Shown here: positions 21,561 to 30,690 of the stretch, in pieces
How the letters are laid out: each line of letters starts with the position of its first letter
How positions within the stretch are numbered: position 1 is the first letter of the stretch
Origin: Diphasiastrum complanatum
Lineage: Eukaryota > Streptophyta > Lycopodiopsida > Lycopodiales > Lycopodiaceae
DNA length: 64,000 bases
Direction of reading: 5' to 3'
Assembly: GCA_029204225.1 (NCBI GenBank)
Contig: CM055110.1
Location: 47,280,921 to 47,344,920, forward strand
Translations under genes and position numbers: made by a program
Notes under the pieces: model-generated
The model's input: the letters and a program-made list of their open reading frames with translations, nothing else
Told to the model about the DNA's origin: nothing
The model's database searches: none

Positions 21561-22394
21561 TACATGATCTACCTCTCTGCTAGGTGGTAAACCATGTGGC
21601 AAATCTTCAGGAAAAACATCTTTAAATTTAGACAATAAAGTTTCTAATTTACTGATTTTCTGCTGAATAGAACTGGAAATAGAAACTTCAGGAATAAACT
21701 GAAAGTCACATAAGAATACCTGATGGTCTTCGTCTCCGATTAGCTGACAGAGCTCTGAACTGCAGACCATAGGGCTGTTGGGAACATCATGCTCCCCATG
21801 CAACTGGATCTCTCGGCCTTTATACTGAAAGCTGAGGGTGTTCTCCTGATAGTTTCTGTGGAGGGAAGGTCCTAAACTGTAGAGCCAATCTCTCCCGAGA
21901 ACAATGTTTGTTCGATCCAGGTGCATTATCTGAAAGTTTATTTGATCTTCGTACCCCTGAATACCAAGATTTAACTTACTTACCATAGTTTCCCATATTT
22001 TTTTATCTTCACCCTTAGCTAATGAAACTATGTACCTATGCTGACTAGGTACTTCTGGTAGTTTAAGCTTTTTAACCAGGGTGTGGTTGATGAAATTATG
22101 GGTTGCCCCATCATCAACCATGACTCTTACTGACTGGTTACCAACTTTCCCATGCATACGTACTAGGTCATGCGGCCCAAAGCTGAAGGGTCTCGCTACC
22201 ATTGCAGAGGTCAGCTGGCAACAGTGTTCATGATCTTCATGATACACTTTGATCTCGGAAGCTGCCGAGTCACTGGGGAAACATACAGTCTGAACAAGAT
22301 GAACTTGTTTTTTATCTTTCTTATCTTTTTTAGTGAAAGGCCCCTTGGGACACTGTCTGACTGTGTGTCCCTTGCCCATACACACAAAGCACAA
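21486..22394 (-). CDS. Gag C-terminal knuckle and aspartic protease segment
   Basis: An open frame of about 300 codons. It begins at the zinc knuckle [14 protein letters not shown], followed by a Lys-rich run and the retropepsin core [17 protein letters not shown] (DDGA in place of DT/SGA, a variant seen in plant Gypsy proteases), then [14 protein letters not shown]. It ends with the RT-leading spacer [18 protein letters not shown]. The protease cuts the polyprotein. It is separated from gag by a frame change at the 14-bp duplication (22493-22530) and from RT by a 1-nt slip near 21555, so three frames carry what should be one polyprotein. Confidence 0.9.
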   Translation of the reverse strand: MCFVCMGKGHTVRQCPKGPFTKKDKKDKKQVHLVQTVCFPSDSAASEIKVYHEDHEHCCQLTSAMVARPFSFGPHDLVRMHGKVGNQSVRVMVDDGATHNFINHTLVKKLKLPEVPSQHRYIVSLAKGEDKKIWETMVSKLNLGIQGYEDQINFQIMHLDRTNIVLGRDWLYSLGPSLHRNYQENTLSFQYKGREIQLHGEHDVPNSPMVCSSELCQLIGDEDHQVFLCDFQFIPEVSISSSIQQKISKLETLLSKFKDVFPEDLPHGLPPSREVDHVINLDQVQHLFLNLRIGSAEQRMKK

Positions 22395-22492
22395 ACGTTC
22401 TTGTTTGGCTTTCTCAAAATCATCTGGTTTTAAGGGCTGTATGAGTGAAGGGCGTTTCTGAGGAGCTTCACCTTTAAATTTATCTTCTTTCT

Positions 22493-22530
22493 TTCTTTTT
22501 AAAAATTTCTTTTTAAAAATTTCTTTTTAA
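22493..22530. repeat. 14-bp tandem duplication causing a gag frameshift
   Basis: TTCTTTTTAAAAAT occurs at 22493-22506 and 22507-22520, followed by a third partial copy. One extra 14-bp unit shifts the minus-strand frame and separates gag from its knuckle and protease. Confidence 0.85.
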
Positions 22531-23437
22531 ATTGAAAGTCTTTCTGAGGAAGCTGCTCAGAAAGTGGTTGCTGACTCGCTCTCTTCCTACCCACTGAATC
22601 ATCATAGATTTGAGCATATCTGAGAGCTTGCTCAAGGGTAGTAGGCGAGTTTCTCTGGACCTCTACTTTATATTCATCTTTGAGGCCACGGACAAATCCC
22701 CTGATTTTTTGATAGTCATCCATATTTTTAATCTTTAAAATTGCCTCTCGATACTGCGAGATATATTGGATGAGGGACTTGTCCATTACTGTTCTTTCCC
22801 AGGCTTCCCAGGCTCTATCAAGTTCATTCTCTGGTAGAAATTCTCTTAGGAAAGCTTCTTCAAAAGCTTTCCATGACCGGGGAGTCTGCCCAGTCTCCTG
22901 GAGATTTAACCACCACTTATAGGCCATAGGCCCTAAAGAAAGACTGGCCTCAATTGCTTGCAAATGGTCAGGGGTCTGTTTAAGAGCATGAATGTTCTTC
23001 CATTTGCTGAGGAAGGTTTGTAGAATATCTGCATTTCTATCCTTCTCTTCCCCATTAAAAGTAGGAGGCTTTAAATCTTTAAAAACACTGGGGTGAGACC
23101 GTAAAGTCTCACCCGAAACTGATGGAAGTGGAGAAGGGGATAACTGAGAAGTGGAGGGAAGGCTTCCTTTCGCGGAGCTCAAAATCAAGTTTTTGAGTTC
23201 AGCGAACGAGTCGTCCACACTGGACTTGAAATTGGCTAATGCCAGCTTCAGTTCATCCACTTCTGTTACCAATTGGAGGAACTGCTCCTTGGTAACCAGT
23301 TCGTCGAGTTCTTCGGCGAACTGTTCCTGTTCTTCTACTTCCATGGGTTCCTTCCCTTTTCTGTAAGCCAAGGCTTCTGTTTCAAGTTCGTCGAAGCCTC
23401 TCTCCTGGGGTTGATCAGGTCCCTGAGGAGTGGTCAT
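22499..23437 (-). CDS. Gag (capsid) of the young chromovirus
   Basis: About 312 codons from ATG 23437 (MTTPQGPDQPQERGFDEL). It starts with an acidic coiled-coil-prone N-terminus (VTKEQFLQLVTEVDELKLAL), then the capsid domain: FNGEEKDRNADILQTFLSKW, AYKWWLNLQETGQTPRSWKA and FEEAFLREFLPENE. It stops at FKKKFLKRNF because of a 14-bp AT-rich tandem duplication, leaving the zinc knuckle in another frame (22394). Its start sits about 700 bp after the PBS. The protein forms the virus-like particle in the cytoplasm. Confidence 0.92.
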   Translation of the reverse strand: MTTPQGPDQPQERGFDELETEALAYRKGKEPMEVEEQEQFAEELDELVTKEQFLQLVTEVDELKLALANFKSSVDDSFAELKNLILSSAKGSLPSTSQLSPSPLPSVSGETLRSHPSVFKDLKPPTFNGEEKDRNADILQTFLSKWKNIHALKQTPDHLQAIEASLSLGPMAYKWWLNLQETGQTPRSWKAFEEAFLREFLPENELDRAWEAWERTVMDKSLIQYISQYREAILKIKNMDDYQKIRGFVRGLKDEYKVEVQRNSPTTLEQALRYAQIYDDSVGRKRASQQPLSEQLPQKDFQFKKKFLKRNF

Positions 23438-24134
23438 CTTCGAAACTGAAAGAGAGCTACCTTAACTTCTGAAGGAAAAAAGTCTAAAAGACTAATTTAC
23501 AACTGTACAAGGGAAAGGAAAGATGACTTAGCTGTTTCTGAGGACTGTACTTCCAAAGAAAGAATGAAGAGGAACCCTTTCAGCTCTTTTCCCCAAAATT
23601 TCAGACCTGCTGTTCCGAAAAATGCCAGTTTGAAGCTTCAAAACGGTGCTAAATTTCCCGGTTTTTTGATGATAGTAGCTCGCTGGTCTGATAGGAATCC
23701 TCTTGCTCCAAATCTCTGACGTTGGGGCCCAAAAACTTGTTGAAAAGCCAGATTTTCAGAAGTACTGGCAGCGCTGGCCCTGCTCCTCCTTTTTGGCTTC
23801 AAACTCGCTGAGAACCAGTAACTTTTTCCCTGGAAATCGGATGTAGGTCTCTGACTGTACAGCGATGGAGGTGCTGGCTTCTTCCTACTCTAATTTCGCT
23901 GGGAAAACTATAGAGAATCCTCTCAACTCAGTGGGAAACAGCTGTTTTTTCAGCGAGTTACCTACACTTGGAATCTGACTCCTTGCTACTGTGATTTCTC
24001 AGTGGAAATCAGAAGTTTGAAGGCTGCTCCTACAACGATCCTCCTCCTCTATTCCTCTCTGAGAATCTGAGAAACACTTCCTATCTTCTGATAGCTTTCT
24101 CTACTACTGTCCTGAACTCCCTAGGATGGAGATG
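23438..24134 (-). other. 5' leader of the young chromovirus
   Basis: Untranslated region between PBS and gag. It is shared in diverged form with 234-860. No gene. Confidence 0.75.
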
Positions 24135-24146
24135 GCTCTGATACCA
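24135..24146 (-). promoter_or_regulatory. Primer-binding site (tRNA-iMet)
   Basis: Minus-strand TGGTATCAGAGC, one base inside the 5' LTR. Confidence 0.95.
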
Positions 24147-24147
24147 G

Positions 24148-24505
24148 TGTAATAGATCCTAACACCACAGTAGGGCAAACACTAACTGATCCACCCAACC
24201 TTGCCTACTCCCTGATATAGAGTAAGCCCCTCCTAGCCCAGTGTGAGGACTGGTAGCATGCTACTGCCAAGTGTCGGCCACGTGGCACTGACGTGGCCGA
24301 CTACACGTCGGGACCCAACTGGGGGCCCTATCCTGCTGACAGGGTCCCTAGGCTGTGTTAGGCCCGCCATGGCTATGGACCGTGCTGGGGCACACTACTC
24401 ACACTGTCTTGCCCTGTTGGTCATGTACGCTGGACACGACCCTGACTGTGGTATCTGACCTATCTGTGTTCTCTAGGGTTCGGCACTGGTTACGAGCTCG
24501 TAACA
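24148..24505 (-). repeat. 5' LTR (358 bp) of the young chromovirus
   Basis: TG...CA ends, PBS on the inside, GACAG duplication on the outside (24506-24510). Confidence 0.95.
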
Positions 24506-25203
24506 GACAGTCTGACTGGGAAATGTATCTCCCTTTAGTTGAGTTCGCGCACAATAGTGCTAAGCATTATGCCACCGGATTCAGTCCTTTTATGCTATTG
24601 TATGGCTTTCAGCCGCGTTCTCCAGTTTCGGTCGGACTCAAAGGTCTCAAGGTGCAAGCTGCAGTAAATTTCATGTGCAAGAAATGCTGCTAGTGGCCAA
24701 GGAAAGCATGAAAACCGCTCAGGATAGAGCTCAGTTTTATGCTAATTGCGGTCGTTCACCTCGGGATATTGAGGTCGGAACCTGGGTGTATCTTAAAATC
24801 CCTAAGGATTCGAAGGTACTCCGGACGGGAAAATGCCATAAGCTATCTCCTTGATATAGCGGACCTTATAAGGTTGTAAAGAAACTCAACCCGGTCGCGT
24901 ATCAGCTAGATCTTCCGATTGGGGTTGGGGTTCATCTTGTTTTCCATGTAAGTCGTTCACAAGAACGACTTAGTAGGAAGGATTCCCTAATTCCCAAAGG
25001 TGAACTAGTTGAGCTCGAGGATCTGTCTACCTTTGTTCCTAATGTACCAGAAAAAGTTGTTGACGTTCGTCGTCACGAAACCGTCTGGTTTCTGAGTTTC
25101 TCGTACGTTGGAAAGGTAAGACAGATGACGAGGACACTTGGGAGAGAGAGGACTATTTAAGACTGAACTTCCCTGGCTTACTCCCATTAGGAGGAGACTC
25201 TTA
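24506..25203 (+). pseudogene. Integrase C-terminus and chromodomain, right half of the interrupted chromovirus
   Basis: The frame resumes after the insertion: [37 protein letters not shown] (the GFxP-type integrase block). A frameshift near 24675 is followed by KTAQDRAQFYA, VGTWVYLKIPKDSKVL and HKLSP, a TGA stop, then YSGPYKVVKKLNPVAYQLDL, HVSRSQERL and PEKVVDVRRHET. The chromodomain (WKGKTDDEDTWERED) follows in a shifted frame and ends at GGDS with a stop at 25201-25203, just before the polypurine tract AAAGGGGGAGGGAA. At least three frame lesions, so older than the element inside it. Confidence 0.85.
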
Positions 25204-25216
25204 AAGGGGGAGGGAA

Positions 25217-25712
25217 TGTTACGTACCCATAAGGGTACGCAACAGGAAACTTGAGGTGACAGTCTCAATTATGGGATGGAACGCTGAACTGGAGCTATAG
25301 GTCTTTTGGGTGCCACGTGTCAATGTCTCATTGGCACGCGGTGACTCGTTGTTATGGACCCGCGTCAATGTGCACAACTGTCGCGTGTCGTTAGTCATGC
25401 GTGACTCCTATGGAGGGAGATGACCCACCTGGACTATGTATATAGAGGTGGATCTCCATGAGCTGGGTATTCATTCTCTCCTGGAGAATGAAGAGCTCTT
25501 CCACTGGTGGTCAGGTCAGGACGAGTATCTAGGCCTCAGGATGTAGGTAGGTAAGGGTCGAGGGTAAGGCATGCTGGTATGGGACACCATGGCTTACATG
25601 AGATCCGAGCTTGCTTGATGGTGGTCTATATCTCTAGTGCACGGGGGTGAGGTGGCAGTACCTCTATGGTTGGGTGGTAATGTAGTGTTCGTCACTTGTT
25701 TGTGCTTTAGCA
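25217..25712 (+). repeat. 3' LTR (496 bp) of the interrupted chromovirus
   Basis: Starts TGTTACGTACCCATAAGGGT after the polypurine tract and ends TGTGCTTTAGCA. TATATAGAGG is a likely TATA region (about 25439-25450). The inverted copy is at 15287-15780. Confidence 0.9.
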
Positions 25713-25739
25713 ATGACCGGCATGACGATGGGGATTCTA

Positions 25740-26940
25740 TTACATGGTGACCCCTGAAACTTGATAACTATCGCACCATTATGCTTGGGCATATTGTGGC
25801 TAAACTTTATGGCACTATCCTTCAGACGGTGATGAGGTAAAGACACGGAGGTTACATGCTTTGGGTCAGATTGGCTTCAGGACATAGCACTCCACCACTA
25901 ATCATGTCTTCACTCTTCGGGCTATTATTGAGGAAGCTAGCTCCAGACATGAGCGAGTATATTGTTGTTTTGTGGATTTCCGGAAAGTGTTTGACTATGT
26001 CCCACGTCATATGCTTATCCAAAGGCTGAGAGATCATGATTTTTCCATATTGGCTGTCGTGGTGCTCTATGAGCAGGTTTGGGGATGCTTTAGATTAGAT
26101 GAAGGTCTCTCAGAGAGAGTTAGGAGCACTATTGGGGTGAAGCAAGGTTCCCTCTCCCGCACACTCTTTGGTTTGTATATTGATGAGCTTGAGAGAGCCA
26201 TCAATCAGGATGCTGGTATTGGCTACAGGCTTGGTGATATACTCATTTCCATTTGTTTTATGCTAAAGATGTGGCCTTGCTTTCTGCGTTTGGCAAGGGG
26301 TTGCAGCGGCACTTGGACACATTATAGGTTTTTGGAGACTTATTTGGTTTGACTGTGCATACCAGGAAAACCCAGATTATGATCTCTAATACCTCTAGAA
26401 CTTTTTGCAGCGATAGATGTTCACTCTAGGGGGACAACCAATTGAGGTGGCAACCTCTTAAACTTATTTGGGGACTTCCTTCACTGGTCCAGCTTTCAGT
26501 ATGAGACATGCTGCCACAACTAGACTACGTAAGAGGAATGTTGCGCTAGTTAGTCTTGAACACTTTTGTTTTAGGAAGCACATTCAAGATGCCCCGAGCA
26601 AGTGCAACCTATTTGATACTAGTGTTGCACCCACAGTTATGTATGCAGTGGAGGCATGAGTCAGAGTAGACTAGCATTTCTCGTCTACAGATCAGTATGC
26701 TTGCACGCATGATTCGAGCCAAACAATTTGTTCCTCACCAGGTTATACTTGCTGAGTTTGACGTCATTCCACTACGTGTTGAGGCTATTTCCAAGTTGAT
26801 CACGTACATCCAGAGAGTGATGAGTCGTCCAGTTTCACGTTATCCACACACAGCTTTTCTCTCTTCTCAGCAACTTCATCACTAGGGTCATCAGCTATCA
26901 TGGTACTCCCAGGCTTATCGTCTTCTACGCATATACGACA
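25740..26940 (+). pseudogene. LINE reverse transcriptase remnant
   Basis: In three frames: LDNYRTIMLGHIVAKLYGTI, GQIGFR, FTLRAIIEEA, CCFVDFRKVFDYVPRHMLI (the DFxKAFDxVP block) and GVKQGSLSRTLFGLYIDELE (the GxxQGxxxSPxLF block). The catalytic F/YADD box has decayed to YAKD in a shifted frame (about 26260). Then DVALLSAFGKGLQ and a thumb-like region, MLARMIRAKQFVPHQV, VIPLRVEAISKLI. Non-LTR RTs copy element RNA at a nicked chromosomal site. Many stops and a lost catalytic Asp show it is dead. Confidence 0.75.
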
Positions 26941-27009
26941 TTGATATCTCTGATCTACCAGTCATCAGTATATTAGGAGGGTTATTTATCGTGCATATTC
27001 TCGAATGAC

Positions 27010-27288
27010 TTGGCAGGGGCCCTTGGGGGTAAAACCGGCCAACTACGATGGTCAGAACGGGCAAGTATGGGTAGCGCTATTGCAAATCCCACCGATGTTG
27101 TGATGGTTCGTATGCAGGGGCCGGAGCAGGCTTCTCTAGGAGGTAGGTTTTTGTTCAACGATGTTGTTGGGTCTACATTTAGCAAAGTAGAGGTCACCTG
27201 GGGCTTGTTGGCACTAAAGCATCAAATGAAAAAGCTGAAAGTAAATGATGATCCTATTTCTACAGATGGACTATTTCTTTCATCTTAG
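27010..27288 (+). pseudogene. Mitochondrial-carrier-like exon fragment inside the LINE
   Basis: The open frame contains GSAIANPTDVVMVRMQ at 27070-27117. This matches the carrier (SLC25) signature Px[DE]xx[KR]-type segment as found in uncoupling-protein and dicarboxylate carriers (IGSAIANPTDVVMVRMQ-like). LAGALGG upstream (27014-27034) could be part of the preceding helix. The following residues (GPEQASLGGRF...) do not look like a carrier, so only one short exon-sized piece is present. These proteins move metabolites across the mitochondrial inner membrane. It interrupts the LINE reading order between RT (ends about 26940) and the C-terminal Cys/His motif (27640), so it was either carried in by the LINE or inserted later. 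The fragment is short, which limits certainty. Confidence 0.45.
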
Positions 27289-27579
27289 TCACTTCCTTTC
27301 ATGTAAAACATATTATGTGAAGGTTGAGAGGCTTTTGATAATATGTTGTATATTTAAAACATAATTTGTGGTGCGATTTGGATTCACCTCAATTTGTTTT
27401 CTCTCTTGTTTTTGTAAAATATCTTTCTGCCTTTCGATATGGATTTTGGCAGGTTTTTTTTATGTTTAAAAAAAAAACGATTCGACCTAGTATGTTCTAG
27501 AACGCACTGTATGGAACGTGTAGTACGTTCCGGCCCAAAAGGGTCGGAACAAGTTTCTAAGGTTCCAAGTTTCCTCATA

Positions 27580-27823
27580 GCAACTATATGTGGAGACGGG
27601 GCGCTTCCAGGGCATTCCTCATATGAGCAGACTCGGTCAGATGTGCAGATTAGGGGAGGTGGAGTCAGAGGAGCATTTTCTATTCAAATGCCCTGTCTAT
27701 TATGAGATCCAAGAATGCTATCATTGTCTTTTCCAAGATTCTCCAGTCACACTTCGCTCACTCACTTCATATGTTGACCCTCGATGTGTGGCACTGATGC
27801 TGCACGATGTTTCTGCTCCGTAG
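27580..27823 (+). pseudogene. LINE C-terminal Cys/His-type segment
   Basis: METGRFQGIPHMSRLGQMCR, LGEVESEEHFLFKCPVYYEI and ECYHCLFQDS fit the RT C-terminal zf-RVT pattern (CxxxGxxExxxHFLFxCPxY). The second Cys of the usual CxxC is missing. It ends at a stop (27821-27823) after LMLHDVSAP. A nucleic-acid-binding tail is expected in plant LINEs. Confidence 0.6.
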
Positions 27824-28373
27824 AGATATTTGTCAAAGAGATCAGTATGGATACCATGACTCCCAACAGACCCAAATTACCTCATTTTTCTCTAGAAGAC
27901 GATCTAGAGCATACATTTACATTTTGTTAGAGGATGAGTCAGATATCTTACCTCGGGATTCTCATCGCGATCGCTGACAACGTATAGCCTCCAAACCACA
28001 TGTTAGGGCTACCAAGAGACTTCGCAGATCTAGAGCTCATGGGCGTCGGCCCACTGCTTCAGCAGAAGCACCTGCATCTTCTTCTATCCTTGCTTTCTTC
28101 AGCAACGGTCTTGTGGTGACATGATCTATTTTACAGTTCAGACGATTATTGTATAGTTATACGACACCCCATTGTACCATATTTTAGACTTCCATGTCTA
28201 AGGGTAGTTTAGAGATTTTGTCCAATCTTGATAGACCAATCATTTTAGCTAGTAGTTGTCGTTTGTTTATGGAAACATTTATATGCCCCTTTCAGTATCT
28301 ATCACAGTATCACACTTGAGATGTACTTATTTGATCTTATATGCCTTTTGGCATTAAAAGACGTTAATAAAGT

Positions 28374-28374
<1 letters not shown>

Positions 28375-28415
<41 letters not shown>
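28375..28415. repeat. (CT)n microsatellite, about 20 units
   Basis: Uninterrupted CT dinucleotides at the LINE 3' end, following TTAATAAAGTG. Confidence 0.95.
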
Positions 28416-28417
<2 letters not shown>

Positions 28418-28873
28418 GCTGCTCTCCTTGCACCACCTCCTTTATGGCTCCAAAAAAGAGAGGGGGAGCTAGCTCCCCCCTGCCTCCAGCTTCTCCCACG
28501 CAGCAGTAGCAGCCGCCACTACAGCGCTGCCTACAGTGCAGCGCTGCCTGCAATAGTGCTGGCAGCTGCAGCTACAGAGACACCTGCAGCAAGGGCAGTG
28601 CCGCCTGCCCAACTGCTTGTTGACGGAGCAGCATCCACCCCGCCGCCTTCTCTGTCGGCCGTTCTACTTGCTTCGCCGTCTCCGCCAGCTCTTCTTCCAT
28701 CTCCAATATCGTCCAATCTTTTTGCTACGGCGACTTACACTCCTTCCAAAGCTTTTCAAGATTTCCTTGTGTATGAAGCGAATGTGCTAAAATTAGAGAT
28801 GAAGACATTGAAGGATGAAATCAAGCTGCCTTGGGAAGAAAATGGACAACTGAAAGGGGATTTTGCAGCATAT
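28416..28873 (+). other. Unidentified Ala/Pro/Ser-rich and coiled-coil-like coding remnant
   Basis: The plus-strand frames read MAPKKRGGASSPLPPASPTQ, then in another frame a Pro/Ser-rich run followed by FQDFLVYEANVLKLEMKTLK and DEIKLPWEENGQLKGDFAAY. Before the 28874-34569 insertion it was continuous with 34570 onward (TSD CATAT), where ALEQELVLHKEIMKSWASLF continues. It could be a gag or LINE ORF1 N-terminus; I do not recognise it. Confidence 0.4.
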
Positions 28874-29324
28874 AGTTATGAACGTAGCCACGGCTGATCT
28901 AGATTTAGTCTATGAAAGCATCACATAAGCAAGACTTAACCCTAGAAAGCAGGAGAGAGAAAGCTTAAAGAGACTAAAGAAGGAGATCATATCATAAGCC
29001 AAGTAACAAATGACACAGAATCCCTACTTATAGCCAAGAGGAAGCCCTGAAAGGAAGCTTCCAGTGGCTAGGGCCAAACTGAGAGGGAAAATAGTGCGCC
29101 CTCCAAGAAGGCCCCCACTCTCAGTAATATGACCAAATAACCAATATAGTGAATCATAGGACCCAAGGCCAATAATATGGTCTAAATGTCAATAATAGGG
29201 CCCAAGGCCAACCATATAGTCTAAATGTCAAATAATGAATAAAAAAGGGCCCAAAGCCTGCCTATGCATAAAGTAAAGTAAATGTAAATGGACATGGCGA
29301 ATGTAATGAGCCGAGTCCATAACT
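28874..29324 (-). repeat. 3' LTR (451 bp) with non-canonical ends
   Basis: Minus strand AGTTATGGACTC ... ACGTTCATAACT. The termini AGTTATG / CATAACT are inverted repeats. Preceded by the purine tract GGGGAG (minus). Confidence 0.9.
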
Positions 29325-29368
29325 CTCCCCGACACAAAAATAAGACCCAACTGCCATAAAGGACTGGA

Positions 29369-29953
29369 TCAAGTAACAGCAAGCCCTGGAGGATCAACTG
29401 GAATAGCATCTGGTGTAGTAACAACTGGAGCAACAGCTGATGTAGAGGAATCAACAAGTGCGGCAAAAGCACGAGCCTGATCCGCAAGTGACGGTGTATG
29501 ATAAAAGACATCAATAGGCTCCCATGTGGCCTCCTCAACAGGACGACCATCCCACTGGACTAGGAACTGAATCTGCCGGCGGCGTCGACTATGATGCAAA
29601 CACACCTGAAGGATAGCAGCAGGTAATAAAGGAAAGAGATCCGGTGCAGTAGGAAACTCAGCATCACGAGGAGCATCATCCTCAATAGCAGCACGTAATA
29701 AACTAACATGGAATATATCACAGGCACGTGTGGAAGCAAGAAGCTGAAGACGATATGTAACTGGACTAAGAACCTCCAATATACAATAAGGCCCATAATA
29801 ACGTGGTGCAAGCTTCTCAGTAGAAGCATGGCTCTGAATAAAATGATGACGTGCAAACCGTAGGCGTAGATATACCATATCACCAACATGAAACTCAACA
29901 TGACGTCGATGACGATCAACTGAAGCCTGATAACGCTGCTGGACCTGCTGCAA
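29369..29953 (-). CDS. Integrase C-terminal region and chromodomain
   Basis: An open frame of about 194 codons: QQVQQRYQASVDRHRRHVEF, GDMVYLRLRFARHH, TEKLAPRYYGPYCILEVLSP, VTYRLQLLAST and IFHVSLLRAA, then the chromodomain AAILQVCLHHSRRRRQIQFL and VQWDGRPVEEATWEP. The chromodomain guides integration to histone-marked chromatin. It is in a different frame from the integrase core upstream, with the GxxP block lost at the break near 29990. The frame ends with a Pro/Val-rich tail at 29369, about 40 bp before the polypurine tract. Confidence 0.85.
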   Translation of the reverse strand: MQQVQQRYQASVDRHRRHVEFHVGDMVYLRLRFARHHFIQSHASTEKLAPRYYGPYCILEVLSPVTYRLQLLASTRACDIFHVSLLRAAIEDDAPRDAEFPTAPDLFPLLPAAILQVCLHHSRRRRQIQFLVQWDGRPVEEATWEPIDVFYHTPSLADQARAFAALVDSSTSAVAPVVTTPDAIPVDPPGLAVT

Positions 29954-29989
29954 ATGGGAACTGGCCTGGAGAATAAGCTCGCGAGCACA

Positions 29990-30690
29990 GAGCTGTTATA
30001 GCTATACTCTGCCAAACATAAGTGCTGATCCCAATCCTTCCCTGAAGGAGTAACAAAATGGCGCAAATAATCCTCAAGGATCCTGTTAAGGACCTCAGAC
30101 TGCCCATCAGAAGTAGAATGATGAGCAGACCCCATAAAAAGCTGTACATCCAATATACGCATAAGCTCTGTCCAGAACAATGATGTAAACTTACTATCCC
30201 GATCAAAAAGGATAGTACGAGAAAACCCATGTAGGCGAAATATCTCTGAAAGGAACAAGCGTGCACACTGCTCTGCTGTGATAGTACTGCGGACGGGTAT
30301 GAAATGTGCCTGTTTCGAGAACCTGTCAACTACCACCATACATGAATCGTGACCACGACGGGTGCGGGGAAGGCCAATGATGAAGTCCATAGAAATATCA
30401 GTCCACTGGCGGTGAGGAATAGGCCAACTCTGAAGCAAACCAGCGGACTTAGCACGGGAGTACTTATTACGTAAGCAGAAAGGACGGGTACGAATAAGTA
30501 CAACAAGCTCTTTCCTAAGGGATGGCCAATAGAAATGATCCTTAAGACGAGCATAAGACTTCTCAAAACCAAAATGACCCCCAACTGGGGACGAATGAGC
30601 ATCCGACAACAACTGAGAACGGATACCCAAAGAACTAGGAATACAAAGAGAACCATAATGATAAAGACAGTGGTCAACAATGGAATAAGC
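29990..30690 (-). pseudogene. Integrase zinc domain and catalytic core
   Basis: Same frame as the upstream gag-pol ORF, separated from it by a single stop at 30691-30693. Zinc domain: DAHSSPVGGHFGFEKSYARL, then RTRPFCLRNKYSRAKSAG, where the first Cys of CxxC has become Arg. Core: MDFIIGLPRTRRGHDSCMVV (Asp), LFDRDSKFTSLFW (Asp), STSDGQSEVLNRILEDYLR (Glu). It breaks after LAEYSYNSS near 29995. Catalytic D, D and E are kept, but the zinc site is damaged. Confidence 0.85.

Larger units (their letters stand above)
18268..24505 (-). mobile_element. Near-complete young Gypsy chromovirus (6238 bp, TSD GACAG)
   Basis: LTRs 18268-18625 and 24148-24505 are 358 bp each with three differences. TSD is GACAG on both sides. 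In minus order: 5' LTR, PBS (24135-24146), leader, gag (23437), protease, pol with RT, RNase H, integrase and chromodomain, polypurine tract (18626-18640), 3' LTR. Two small frame lesions break it: a 14-bp tandem duplication near 22493-22530 and a 1-nt slip near 21555. Everything else is intact, so it is a recent arrival. Confidence 0.95.
16050..25712 (+). mobile_element. Plus-strand chromovirus remnant, interrupted by a younger element
   Basis: Segments: 16050-17544 (protease tail, RT, RNase H), 17545-18267 (broken integrase), then the insertion 18268-24505 with TSD GACAG (18263-18267 and 24506-24510), 24506-25203 (integrase end, chromodomain), a polypurine tract (25202-25216) and 3' LTR 25217-25712. 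The 5' LTR, gag and protease active site are absent from the plus strand. A same-family LTR and a gag segment lie just to the left in inverted orientation (14771-15780). Confidence 0.85.
25713..28374 (+). mobile_element. LINE-type non-LTR retrotransposon remnant, ending in (CT)n
   Basis: It begins abruptly at the LTR end inside RT and runs to TTAATAAAGTG before a (CT)n tract. RT blocks are readable in shifting frames (25740-26350), and the C-terminal Cys/His motif is at 27640-27720. An unrelated-looking stretch (about 27000-27560) interrupts it. The 5' part, with ORF1 and endonuclease, is absent. The region from 27830 to 28374 is a 3' tail with short frames only. Confidence 0.7.

Noticed and set aside
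28441-28897. Pro/Ala-rich host protein gene
   Set aside because: Frames change within 150 bp, and the sequence continues across the CATAT insertion site into a Copia-like remnant; more likely an element fragment.
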